This document shows positions 1 through 7,321 of a DNA stretch of 64,000 nt, in pieces. This DNA comes from JAGVPT01 sp963843065 (GTDB lineage Bacteria; Bacteroidota; Ignavibacteria; UBA10030; UBA8401). The notes beneath the pieces are model-generated. The model was not told where the DNA came from. It was given only the letters and a program-made list of their open reading frames with translations, and did not search any database. A program made the position numbers and the translations under genes. Position 1 is the stretch's first letter. The number at the start of each line of letters is the position of its first letter. The DNA lies in contig CAWJKX010000223.1 of the NCBI GenBank assembly GCA_963843065.1, forward strand, positions 1-64,000. The letters run 5' to 3'.

Positions 1-1035
1 CTTGAAACGAAAGAAGCGATGGAAGCATTTCAACTCGTAAACGGAAGTTTCAAGAAGTTGTATGATGTCGAACCCGCGACGGTGGTTTGCGACATGCACC
101 CTGATTATCGGTCAACTCAATTTGCGAAGAGCCTGGACTTACGGGTGATTCAAATACAACATCACTATGCACATGTTGCATCCTGCATGGCGGAAAATCA
201 TTTAGATGGGCGAGTGCTTGGCGTTTCCTGGGATGGAACAGGCTTCGGTCTCGACGGAACGATTTGGGGTAGTGAGTTTTTGTTGACCGATGAATCGTCG
301 TTCTCACGAGTCGCTCATTTACGTCAATTTAGGCTCCCTGGCGGAGACAAAGCAATACGAGAATCGCGGCGCACAGCAGTCGGCCTCTTATATGAAATTG
401 CCGGCGATTCATTATTTCGGGGTCTCGATGTTCATCCGATAAAAACATTTACAGCTGCTGAGCTCGTTTTCCTGCAACAAATGTTGTCAAAAAAAATCAA
501 TTCTCCTTTGACTTCAAGTGCAGGGAGATTATTCGACGCTGTTGCTTCATTAGCCGGTGTACGTGATATCGTGACATTTGAAGGACAGGCGGCAATGGAA
601 CTTGAGTGGACTATCGGCAAAACATTGACCGATGAGGTGTACGGGTTCACAATCTCCGATTCAGAATTGCCGTTGACGATCGACTGGGCAACGATGGTGC
701 TCAAGATACTCGAAGACGTGAAAGGAGCAGTTTCGCCGTCGGTGATTTCTGCCAAATTCCACAATACCATGGCTGCAATGATTGTCGAGATGGCAAGAAG
801 AATTGGCGAAGAATGTGTCGTACTGACGGGCGGCTGCTTTCAAAATAAATATTTATTGGAAAGATCTGTGCGCCAGTTGGAGAAAGCAGGATTTCGTTCA
901 TACTGGCATCAACGCGTTCCGCCGAATGACGGCGGCATCGCACTCGGACAGATTTACGCCGCACATCGCAAGTTAAAAGCAGAGTTGTCCAACAACGCGG
1001 AATCAAAGCTCGCAGAATCACTCACATCAATCTAA
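1..1035 (+). CDS. hypF: Carbamoyltransferase HypF, C-terminal part (5' end outside window)
   Basis: HypF makes a carbamoyl adenylate from carbamoyl phosphate and passes the carbamoyl group to HypE for cyanide-ligand synthesis on [NiFe]-hydrogenase. The frame is open to base 1, so the acylphosphatase, zinc-finger and YrdC-like domains lie outside the window and only the Kae1-like transferase domain (about 344 residues) is seen. Supporting motifs are the metal-binding HHYAH near residue 55, the DGTGFGLDGTIWG nucleotide loop, GGCFQN, and the C-terminal PPNDGGIALGQ signature. The following small HypC-like gene begins 14 bases after the stop behind an AAGGAG site, so this is one operon. The family call is firm; the upstream part cannot be judged. 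Confidence 0.93.
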   Translation, partial: LETKEAMEAFQLVNGSFKKLYDVEPATVVCDMHPDYRSTQFAKSLDLRVIQIQHHYAHVASCMAENHLDGRVLGVSWDGTGFGLDGTIWGSEFLLTDESSFSRVAHLRQFRLPGGDKAIRESRRTAVGLLYEIAGDSLFRGLDVHPIKTFTAAELVFLQQMLSKKINSPLTSSAGRLFDAVASLAGVRDIVTFEGQAAMELEWTIGKTLTDEVYGFTISDSELPLTIDWATMVLKILEDVKGAVSPSVISAKFHNTMAAMIVEMARRIGEECVVLTGGCFQNKYLLERSVRQLEKAGFRSYWHQRVPPNDGGIALGQIYAAHRKLKAELSNNAESKLAESLTSI

Positions 1036-1048
1036 AGGAGCATATGCA

Positions 1049-1243
1049 ATGAACGTGCTGACGGGTAAGATTGTGGAAATCTATCTCGAAGACGGGAGGA
1101 CGATGGGAAAAGTTCGCGTCGGAGGAGCGATGACGAACGTTGCCCTGATGCTGTTGATGAACGCGAAAGTCCATGACCGTGTAGTGATCGATTCAGGCAT
1201 CGCTCTATCGAAAATTACGGAAGAAAAAGCCGTTGTCGAGTAA
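1049..1243 (+). CDS. HypC/HupF-like small protein lacking the essential Cys2
   Basis: This 64-residue protein aligns in layout with HypC: a TGKIVEI beta-strand start, a central glycine turn, the KVHDRV segment and a closing GIALSKITEEKA like the GFAISKVDEEEA of the true HypC next door. It starts MNVLTGK instead of MCLAIPG, so the N-terminal cysteine that carries the Fe(CN)2CO intermediate is absent, and the conserved VHVGFA histidine is replaced (VIDSGIA). Seen: the sequence and its place between hypF and hypC with its own AAGGAG site. Inferred: a HypC paralogue that cannot do the normal cysteine chemistry, possibly a structural partner of HypD or a regulator. Coding is supported by operon position and family resemblance. 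Confidence 0.75.
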   Translation: MNVLTGKIVEIYLEDGRTMGKVRVGGAMTNVALMLLMNAKVHDRVVIDSGIALSKITEEKAVVE

Positions 1244-1297
1244 GCGCCCGTTGATGCCGGCATCGTTTGTTCTATTTTTTGATCTTTAGGAAAAAAA

Positions 1298-1585
1298 ATG
1301 TGCCTCGCAATTCCAGGACAAGTTGTCAATATTGAAAACATCCCCGGCGACCAAGACGGTGCACTGCTGATGGGGACAGTCAATTTCAGCGGCATTCGAA
1401 AATCTGTTTGTCTGGACTGGATTCCGGATGTAAAAATCGGTGAGTACGTGATCGTCCATGTCGGGTTTGCGATAAGCAAAGTAGACGAAGAAGAAGCGCG
1501 TGAGACGCTGAAGCTTTTTGAACAAATGAGCGCGTCTATGGATGAATTGAAAGACGACGGCTCTGAAGAGAATGGTCTTCAATGA
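1298..1585 (+). CDS. hypC: Hydrogenase maturation chaperone HypC
   Basis: HypC binds HypD through its N-terminal cysteine and carries the Fe(CN)2CO unit to the hydrogenase large-subunit precursor. The 95-residue product begins with the exact MCLAIPG signature, has the VCLDWIPDVKIGEYVIVHVGFA core with the conserved histidine, and ends in the SKVDEEEA helix with a short charged tail. Its stop overlaps the hypD start (ATGA), which implies translational coupling. The length is usual for the family. It follows a degenerate paralogue 55 bases upstream. Confidence 0.95.
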   Translation: MCLAIPGQVVNIENIPGDQDGALLMGTVNFSGIRKSVCLDWIPDVKIGEYVIVHVGFAISKVDEEEARETLKLFEQMSASMDELKDDGSEENGLQ

Positions 1586-2682
1586 AGTACGTCGATGAAT
1601 ACCGAAGCGAATCTGCTGCTCGGAAATATGCGGACATTATCAGGAAAACGGTAACTCGCCCATGGACCTTAATGGAAATCTGCGGCGGCCAAACTCACAC
1701 CATCGTTAAATCCGGGCTTGAATCGCTTTTGCCGAAAGAGATCTCGCTTGTCCACGGCCCCGGCTGCCCCGTCTGTGTAACCCCATTGGAAATGATCGAC
1801 AAAGCGATCGCGATTGCCTCGCAGCCCGGGGTCATCTTCACCTCGTTCGGCGACATGATGAGAGTTCCCGGCTCTCACACGGATCTCCTGAGTGTCAAAG
1901 CGAAAGGCGGGAGCGTCCGCATGGTGTATTCTCCCCTTGACGCGGTAAAAATTGCGCTGCAAAATCCAGAGAGGAAAATAGTTTTCTTTGCCGTCGGGTT
2001 TGAGACAACGGCGCCCGCAAACGCAATGTCTGTCTGGCAAGCGAAGAAGCTCGGACTGAAAAACTTTTCGATTCTCTGCTCTCATGTTCTTGTTCCGCCG
2101 GCGATGGAGGCAATCCTCGCATCTCCCGAAAACCATGTCCAAGCATTCCTCGCCGCGGGCCACGTGTGCACGGTGATGGGGTATGAAGAATACATTCCGC
2201 TCGCCAAGAAGTATAAAGTCCCCATCGTCGTAACAGGGTTTGAGCCTGTTGATATTCTTCAGGGCATCTCCATGGCAGTGAAGCAGCTTGAGGAGGGGAG
2301 AACAGAAGTCGAAAATCAGTATTCTCGCTCTGTTCAACGGGAAGGAAATCAAGCGGCACAGAAGCTTCTCTCGGAAGTTTTTGAGACAACTGATCGTGCA
2401 TGGCGGGGCATAGGAGAAATACCGTCGAGCGGCTACAGATTACGGGAACGGTATGCCGAGTTCGATGCAGAAAAGATTTTTGAGGTGGGAGCAATTCACG
2501 CGCAGGAATCGGCCTTATGTATTGCCGGAATTATTCTCCGAGGACTGAAGAAGCCGCACGAGTGTCCGGTGTTTGGCACGGAGTGCACGCCCGAACACCC
2601 AATCGGTGCACCGATGGTCTCATCCGAAGGGGCATGCGCAGCGTATTATCATTATCGAAAAGTTCAGCTGATTGATATTTAG
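1582..2682 (+). CDS. hypD: Hydrogenase maturation factor HypD
   Basis: HypD is the [4Fe-4S] scaffold on which, with HypC, the Fe(CN)2CO centre of [NiFe]-hydrogenase is assembled. The 366-residue protein has the family's cysteine motifs in order: EICGGQTH near residue 32, HGPGCPVCV near 62, CSHVLVPPA near 163, AGHVCTVMGYEEY near 195, and the C-terminal cluster cysteines in HECPVFGTEC and EGACAAYY. It overlaps hypC by four bases and is followed, after a 167-bp repeat element, by hypE. The full length and all motifs look intact. Confidence 0.96.
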   Translation: MKYVDEYRSESAARKYADIIRKTVTRPWTLMEICGGQTHTIVKSGLESLLPKEISLVHGPGCPVCVTPLEMIDKAIAIASQPGVIFTSFGDMMRVPGSHTDLLSVKAKGGSVRMVYSPLDAVKIALQNPERKIVFFAVGFETTAPANAMSVWQAKKLGLKNFSILCSHVLVPPAMEAILASPENHVQAFLAAGHVCTVMGYEEYIPLAKKYKVPIVVTGFEPVDILQGISMAVKQLEEGRTEVENQYSRSVQREGNQAAQKLLSEVFETTDRAWRGIGEIPSSGYRLRERYAEFDAEKIFEVGAIHAQESALCIAGIILRGLKKPHECPVFGTECTPEHPIGAPMVSSEGACAAYYHYRKVQLIDI

Positions 2683-2721
2683 CATTGGATTATCCAGGAA
2701 GATTTGTTGAGCAATGTTTGC

Positions 2722-2888
2722 TTAGAAGCTATCTCAAAATTGCTCTACTCCTCACCCTTCGACGCTCCCGACTTCGTCGGGATTGCTCAGGGTGAACAGC
2801 CATTGTTCATCCTGAGTAAGCGATCCCGCTCGAAGAGCGGGAGAGCGCATCGAAGGATGAGTCTTGGTGTTCTTGAGATGGCTTCTAA
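2722..2888. mobile_element. MITE-like palindromic element inserted between hypD and hypE
   Basis: The element is bounded by 16-base terminal inverted repeats, TTAGAAGCTATCTCAA at 2722-2737 and TTGAGATGGCTTCTAA at 2873-2888 (one mismatch). The interior is a long imperfect palindrome: a left arm holding CACCCTTCGACGCTCCCG and an inverted right arm, 2811-2862, holding CATCCTGAGTAAGCG and CGCATCGAAGGATGAG. The right arm recurs almost exactly at 40484-40540 inside a second element with the same end sequence, and one further end lies at 50619-50634. No transposase is encoded. The hypE ribosome-binding site begins about five bases beyond the element, so it sits in a transcribed operon gap. Confidence 0.8.
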
Positions 2889-2906
2889 TAAAAAGAGGAG
2901 AAGCGG

Positions 2907-3974
2907 ATGGAGAGTCAGACGAAGACGGATTTAAGAATGGAATTGTCGTGCCCGGTTCCGATCAGCGATTACAAGAACGTACTGCTCGCACATGGCGGCG
3001 GGGGAAGACTGTCCCACCAGATAATTCAGAAAATGTTTGTGTCGCAGTTCCACAACGAATTTCTCGATCAGTCGCATGATAGCGCAATTATCCCGATCAA
3101 AGGATCGCGGCTTGCTTTCACAACCGATTCGTACGTCGTCAATCCAATTTTTTTCCCCGGGGGCGATATCGGGATGCTTGCCGTAAACGGGACGGTAAAC
3201 GACCTTGCTATGTGCGGCGCGACCCCGCTTTATCTCTCAGCCGCGTTTATTATCGAAGAAGGGCTTTCGATGGACGATCTGTGGCGTGTTGTTCTTTCAA
3301 TGCAGGAAGCTGCGAGACGTGCCGGCGTTATGCTCGTCACCGGCGATACGAAAGTGGTGGACAAAGGAAAAGGGGACAAGATTTTTATCACTACGTCAGG
3401 AATAGGGACAATCGAAAATGGAATCGATATTAACCCGAAGAATGCCCGGCTCGGAGACAAGATCATTGTCAGTGGAAACATCGGTGTTCACGGCATTGCA
3501 ATCATGTCGGTGCGAGAAGGATTAGAGTTCGAAACAAAAATTGAAAGCGACTGCGCTCCCTTGAATGACCTTGTGCAAAACATGTTTAAGGCGAGTCAGC
3601 AAATCCATGTCCTTCGCGATCCCACACGAGGTGGAATTGCGAGCGCGCTGAACGAAATAGCCGAGAGCGCAAATGTCGGCATGCTGATTCACGAAGAGAA
3701 AATTCCGATCGATGAATCAGTCTCCGGTGCATGCGAGATACTTGGGTTTGATCCTCTCTATGTTGCGAACGAAGGAAAGCTTCTCGCGTTTGTTTCTCCA
3801 GAGGATGCTGATAAAGTATTAGCTGTCATGCGTTCGCATCCACTCGGAAAAGATGCCGTGATCATCGGAGAAGTTACGAATGAGCATCCAAGAACAGTCT
3901 TTATGAAAAGCCGCATTGGCGGGACGCGAGTAGTCGACATGCTTTCAGGAGAACAATTGCCGAGGATTTGTTGA
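2907..3974 (+). CDS. hypE: Carbamoyl dehydratase HypE
   Basis: HypE accepts the carbamoyl group from HypF on its C-terminal cysteine and dehydrates it to a thiocyanate that donates the cyanide ligand. The 355-residue protein belongs to the PurM/AIRS ATP-binding fold: LAHGGGGRLSHQII near the N-terminus, FTTDSYVVNPIFFPGGDIG, VTGDTKVV, IHVLRDPTRGG, and the terminal PRIC whose last residue is the catalytic cysteine. The start at 2907 follows a GAGGAG site at 2894-2899; the in-frame ATG at 2937 is an alternative that fits the family start better but has no clear site. It closes the hyp cluster. Confidence 0.95.
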   Translation: MESQTKTDLRMELSCPVPISDYKNVLLAHGGGGRLSHQIIQKMFVSQFHNEFLDQSHDSAIIPIKGSRLAFTTDSYVVNPIFFPGGDIGMLAVNGTVNDLAMCGATPLYLSAAFIIEEGLSMDDLWRVVLSMQEAARRAGVMLVTGDTKVVDKGKGDKIFITTSGIGTIENGIDINPKNARLGDKIIVSGNIGVHGIAIMSVREGLEFETKIESDCAPLNDLVQNMFKASQQIHVLRDPTRGGIASALNEIAESANVGMLIHEEKIPIDESVSGACEILGFDPLYVANEGKLLAFVSPEDADKVLAVMRSHPLGKDAVIIGEVTNEHPRTVFMKSRIGGTRVVDMLSGEQLPRIC

Positions 3975-3993
3975 CCCTTGTTCGATTCACCTG

Positions 3994-4012
3994 GCGTTGA
4001 AATACTCAACGC
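3994..4012 (+). terminator. Small hairpin after hypE, possible weak terminator
   Basis: A 7-bp stem GCGTTGA / TCAACGC with a 5-base loop lies 20 bases after the hypE stop. There is no clear U-tract behind it, so it could be a pause or processing site rather than a true intrinsic terminator. Confidence 0.3.
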
Positions 4013-4107
4013 TAAGCTTATTGGAATTAAGAAGTTATCCGTGTTAGGTTCTTAATCTTGCCAAATAGCATCCATTGTTTCTCGAAAAGTTGCGTCAATC
4101 AAAGACT

Positions 4108-4134
4108 TTGACTTCTCTCCCGATGGCATAATAG
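4108..4134 (+). promoter_or_regulatory. Possible sigma70-type promoter for the vor operon
   Basis: TTGACT at 4108-4113 and TAATAG at 4129-4134 are separated by 15 bases, somewhat short. The pair lies about 55 bases before the ferredoxin start, in a roughly 210-base gap that otherwise shows no gene. Confidence 0.35.
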
Positions 4135-4188
4135 TTGAACGACATCAGGCCATAAGAATAGCAGACAACATCACCGCAGGAGTTGCTC

Positions 4189-4443
4189 ATGATACGTGGA
4201 ACGGTTCTCATCAATCGTGATGTGTGTAAAGGATGTGAGCTTTGTATCGCAGCGTGTCCGCAAGATAGCCTCGGATTGTCAGACCAAATTAATCGGCACG
4301 GGTATCGTTACGCTCTATTAGTGCAGGACAATTGCACCGGATGTATCAACTGTGCTCTCGTCTGTCCTGATAGCGCGATAACCGTTTATCAACAACCGAA
4401 AGCGAAAGTGAAAACGCCCGCCCAAGCAATTCCCGTAGCGTAA
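4189..4443 (+). CDS. vorD: 2-oxoacid:ferredoxin oxidoreductase delta (ferredoxin) subunit
   Basis: This small 2x[4Fe-4S] ferredoxin (84 residues) is the electron-transfer subunit of the oxidoreductase encoded immediately downstream. It shows two CxxCxxCxxxCP motifs, CKGCELCIAACP and CTGCINCALVCP, separated by about 30 residues as in KorD/VorD. The ATG at 4189 is chosen over an upstream TTG at 4183 because AGGAG at 4178-4182 spaces correctly for it. It leads an operon of four subunits in the order delta, alpha, beta, gamma. Confidence 0.9.
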   Translation: MIRGTVLINRDVCKGCELCIAACPQDSLGLSDQINRHGYRYALLVQDNCTGCINCALVCPDSAITVYQQPKAKVKTPAQAIPVA

Positions 4444-4482
4444 TGTTCGTCTCAGTTACCGACTGTTCAGGGAGTAGATGTC

Positions 4483-5571
4483 ATGGAAACTGATTCACGG
4501 CCAGAAGCCCGTCTCATGAAAGGAAACGAAGCGCTTGCTGAAGCGGCGATCCGAGCTGGGATGCAGGCATACTTCGGTTATCCCATCACGCCACAATCCG
4601 AAATTCTTGAATATCTCACGGTCGAAGCGCCGAAGCGTAATTTTGTCGTCCTTCAGGCCGAAAGCGAATTAGCTGCGATCAATATGATCTATGGTGCGGG
4701 GGGGGCCGGCGCGCGTGTCATGACTTCGTCGTCAAGCCCCGGGATCAGTCTAATGCAAGAGGGAATTTCGTATATGTCGTCGGCTGAAATTCCATGTCTC
4801 ATTGTTAATGTGCAGCGCGGCGGGCCGGGACTCGGCACCATTCAACCGTCGCAAGGAGATTATTTTCAAGCGACGAAAGGTGGAGGTCATGGAGATTATC
4901 GTCTTTTTGTTCTTGCTCCAGCCTCAGTGCAGGAGATGGCAGACTTTGTGTTTGAAGGTTTTCGCCTTGCGGACAAGTACCGTAATCCTACAATGATTCT
5001 TGCCGATGGCGCCCTCGGTCAGATGATGGAGAAAGTCCTGCTTCCTCCTGAAGGCTCGCTTCCGTACACGGAGAAACCGTGGGCAACAACAGGCAAACCG
5101 GAAAAAGGTGATCGAAGAATTCTTACTTCGCTTCACTTGGAACCGGAAAAAATGGAGGAGATCAACCTTAAACTTCAAGACAAGTACAGGAGGATGAAAC
5201 AAGACGTCCGGTACGAATTGGTCGGAGAAGAAAAACCGGAAATTGTTCTTGTCGCTTTCGGCCTTATCGCCAGGGTATGTCAGAAGGCGATCGAGCTCGC
5301 AAAAGAGCGGGGCATCGGCGTTGCATTGTTGAGGCCGATTACCCTGTTTCCATTCCCGAGCGACGTAATTCATTCCTTGGCGGCTACCACTGATGCGTTC
5401 TTGACCGTTGAAATGAATGCAGGACAAATGGTAGAAGACGTGAAGCTGGCTGTGAATGGCGAACGCCCGGTATACTTCAAAGGCCGCATGGGAGGGATGA
5501 TCCCAACTCCGGAAGAAATTCTTTTTGAGATCGAAGCGATCGCTGAGAAACATCAAACGACAAAAGTGTGA
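4483..5571 (+). CDS. vorB: 2-oxoacid:ferredoxin oxidoreductase alpha subunit (VorB-like)
   Basis: The alpha subunit of a CoA-dependent 2-oxoacid:ferredoxin oxidoreductase supplies the pyrimidine-binding TPP domain and the transketolase C-terminal-like domain. The reaction is 2-oxoacid + CoA to acyl-CoA + CO2 with reduced ferredoxin, or the reverse carboxylation. Seen: KGNEALAEAAIRAG, the FGYPITPQSEI motif whose PQ form is typical of VorB rather than KorA, AESELAAINM, and PSQGDYFQATKGGGHGDY. The 362-residue length lacks an N-terminal gamma domain, which is encoded separately downstream. The substrate is inferred as branched-chain 2-oxoacids (3-methyl-2-oxobutanoate); 2-oxoglutarate cannot be excluded. 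Confidence 0.88.
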   Translation: METDSRPEARLMKGNEALAEAAIRAGMQAYFGYPITPQSEILEYLTVEAPKRNFVVLQAESELAAINMIYGAGGAGARVMTSSSSPGISLMQEGISYMSSAEIPCLIVNVQRGGPGLGTIQPSQGDYFQATKGGGHGDYRLFVLAPASVQEMADFVFEGFRLADKYRNPTMILADGALGQMMEKVLLPPEGSLPYTEKPWATTGKPEKGDRRILTSLHLEPEKMEEINLKLQDKYRRMKQDVRYELVGEEKPEIVLVAFGLIARVCQKAIELAKERGIGVALLRPITLFPFPSDVIHSLAATTDAFLTVEMNAGQMVEDVKLAVNGERPVYFKGRMGGMIPTPEEILFEIEAIAEKHQTTKV

Positions 5572-5582
5572 TGAGGTGAATT

Positions 5583-6347
5583 ATGGATACGGCGACAGGC
5601 CCGATGCAGCTCGTCTATGAAAAACCGGAGACGTTGACCGACACGACGATGCACTATTGTCCGGGATGCGGCCACGGCGTAGTCCATCGAGTGTTGATGG
5701 AAGTGGTGAAAGAAATGGGCATCCAGAGTAAGACCATAGGAGTTGCGCCGGTTGGGTGTTCTGTCTTCGCGTATAATTATATGAACGTCGATATGCAGGA
5801 AGCGCCGCACGGACGCGCGAGTGCTGTCGCGACGGGCATCAAACGCGTTCTGCCTGACAAATATGTTTTCTCGTACCAGGGCGACGGCGACTTCGCGGCA
5901 ATCGGAACGGGTGAGTCGATTCATACGGTGAACCGCGGAGAAAATATTCTAATGCTTTTCATCAACAACGCCATCTATGGAATGACGGGGGGACAAATGG
6001 CGCCGACGACGATTCTTGGCCAGGTGACTTCGACGTCGCCGTACGGACGGAATTCCGACCTTATGGGATTTCCGTTGAAGATCACAGAACTTGTCGCGCA
6101 ATTGCCCGGCGCGTATTACGTAACGAGGCAATCGGTTCATACGGCTGCAGCGGTAAGGAAATTGAAAAAAGCAATTGAAGCGTCGTTTCAGTACCAGCCG
6201 CTGAAAAAAGGGACATGCTTCATCGAAGTCGTCTCCAATTGTCCGTCGGGATGGAAGATGACTCCCGTTGAAGCGAATGTGTGGATGGAAAAAAATATGT
6301 TCCCGTTATATCCGATCGGCGATTTAAAAGTGCCGAAACAGAACTAA
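5583..6347 (+). CDS. vorA: 2-oxoacid:ferredoxin oxidoreductase beta subunit (TPP-binding)
   Basis: The beta subunit carries the TPP pyrophosphate/Mg-binding site. The 254-residue protein has the cluster/TPP motif CPGCGHG near residue 27, APVGCSVF near 58, and the TPP fold GDGDFAAIGTGE followed by NNAIYGMTGGQMAPTT. It starts 11 bases after the alpha subunit behind GAGGTG, and is followed by gamma 18 bases later, so the complex is co-translated. The N-terminal CxxC and the GDGD motif are intact. Confidence 0.9.
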   Translation: MDTATGPMQLVYEKPETLTDTTMHYCPGCGHGVVHRVLMEVVKEMGIQSKTIGVAPVGCSVFAYNYMNVDMQEAPHGRASAVATGIKRVLPDKYVFSYQGDGDFAAIGTGESIHTVNRGENILMLFINNAIYGMTGGQMAPTTILGQVTSTSPYGRNSDLMGFPLKITELVAQLPGAYYVTRQSVHTAAAVRKLKKAIEASFQYQPLKKGTCFIEVVSNCPSGWKMTPVEANVWMEKNMFPLYPIGDLKVPKQN

Positions 6348-6365
6348 ATTGGACGAGGCAGGAAG

Positions 6366-6932
6366 ATGAACACTGCTCATGAAATTATCATAGCCGGTTT
6401 CGGAGGGCAAGGCGTTCTGTCGATGGGTCAGATTATTGCGCATGCTGCGATGGAAGAAGGGAAAGAAGTGAGTTGGATGCCTTCGTACGGTCCTGAGATG
6501 AGGGGCGGTACCGCAAACTGCATCGTCATTGTTTCATCGGCGAGAATCAGTTCGCCGATCGTTTCTAAGTTTGATTCGGCCATCCTTCTCAACCAGCCTT
6601 CACTCGACAAATTCGCCGACGCGGTGAAGCCCGGCGGACTGATTTTGTTCGAGTCATCGAGCGTCATTTCGCCGTCATCCCGCACGGATGTAGAATCTCT
6701 GGGCATCGATGCCCAGGAAGAGGCACGCAAGCTCAATAAAAAGCAGGTCGCAAACATGATCATGCTTGGAGCATTTCTCGAGCGCCGGCCGATTGTTTCG
6801 CCTAAAAATGTAATACAGGCATTGAAGGAAGTATTGCCTGAACGTCATCATCATCTATTGCCCCTCAACGAAGAAGCATTGATGCGAGGGAAACAGATTG
6901 CTGTTGAATCGGCGCACGAAACCGTACAGTGA
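6366..6932 (+). CDS. vorC: 2-oxoacid:ferredoxin oxidoreductase gamma subunit
   Basis: The gamma subunit of the same complex is 188 residues, which is normal for a stand-alone gamma domain. It has the GFGGQGVLSMGQ nucleotide-fold start, SWMPSYGPEMRGGTANC, and the conserved core ending in the long ALMRGK helix. It is the last subunit gene of the delta-alpha-beta-gamma operon and is preceded by a GGCAGGAAG site. The gene after it may be co-transcribed up to the strong terminator at 7251. Confidence 0.9.
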   Translation: MNTAHEIIIAGFGGQGVLSMGQIIAHAAMEEGKEVSWMPSYGPEMRGGTANCIVIVSSARISSPIVSKFDSAILLNQPSLDKFADAVKPGGLILFESSSVISPSSRTDVESLGIDAQEEARKLNKKQVANMIMLGAFLERRPIVSPKNVIQALKEVLPERHHHLLPLNEEALMRGKQIAVESAHETVQ

Positions 6933-6975
6933 GCCTGTTCGGAATTGAACAGAAACCGGAAAAGGTAGGGTCCTT

Positions 6976-7236
6976 ATGAATCTTGAAAATCTTCGCTGCG
7001 ATCATCAGTGCAGAAACACCTGCGCTATGTTAACGGCCGCCCTCGCGCAAGAGACGATGACCGTTCGTTTCTATCAGCAAGTACTGACACAATGCGATGA
7101 ACCGGACGTGCACAATTTTGTCCGCTCCATCGTCGAAGACCGGAGTGCATCCGTCATCCGCATCATGCAAAAGCTCAATGAGATCAAAGCTCGCTCTCAA
7201 ACAATGGACGGCATTCAGTCCAGCTTTCAATCCTGA
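6976..7236 (+). CDS. Small predicted helical protein with N-terminal cysteines, unknown function
   Basis: This 86-residue protein is not assigned to a family. It begins with a CxxxCxxxC cluster (residues 8-16, CDHQCRNTC), then two long predicted helices separated by a CDEPDVH turn; the pattern ALAQETMTVRFYQQ followed by VRSIVEDRSASVIRIM resembles half of a ferritin-like or DUF2383-type bundle. It lies 43 bases after the gamma subunit in the same direction and just before the intrinsic terminator, so it is probably the last gene of the oxidoreductase operon. A metal-binding or assembly role is only a guess from cysteines and context. It has an AAGGTAGGG site upstream. Confidence 0.65.
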   Translation: MNLENLRCDHQCRNTCAMLTAALAQETMTVRFYQQVLTQCDEPDVHNFVRSIVEDRSASVIRIMQKLNEIKARSQTMDGIQSSFQS

Positions 7237-7250
7237 TTCTCTTCTGCAAA

Positions 7251-7291
7251 AAAGACCTTGTCAAGGGTTGAAACCTTGACAAGGTCTTTTT
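7251..7291. terminator. Strong bidirectional intrinsic terminator
   Basis: A perfect 16-bp stem, AAAGACCTTGTCAAGG (7251-7266) with its complement at 7274-7289 and a 7-base loop, is flanked by A-runs and T-runs. It ends the vor operon and also the converging permease gene on the minus strand, whose stop is at 7322. Confidence 0.93.
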
Positions 7292-7321
7292 ATTAACGTG
7301 CCATTTCATCCCTCTTTGGCT

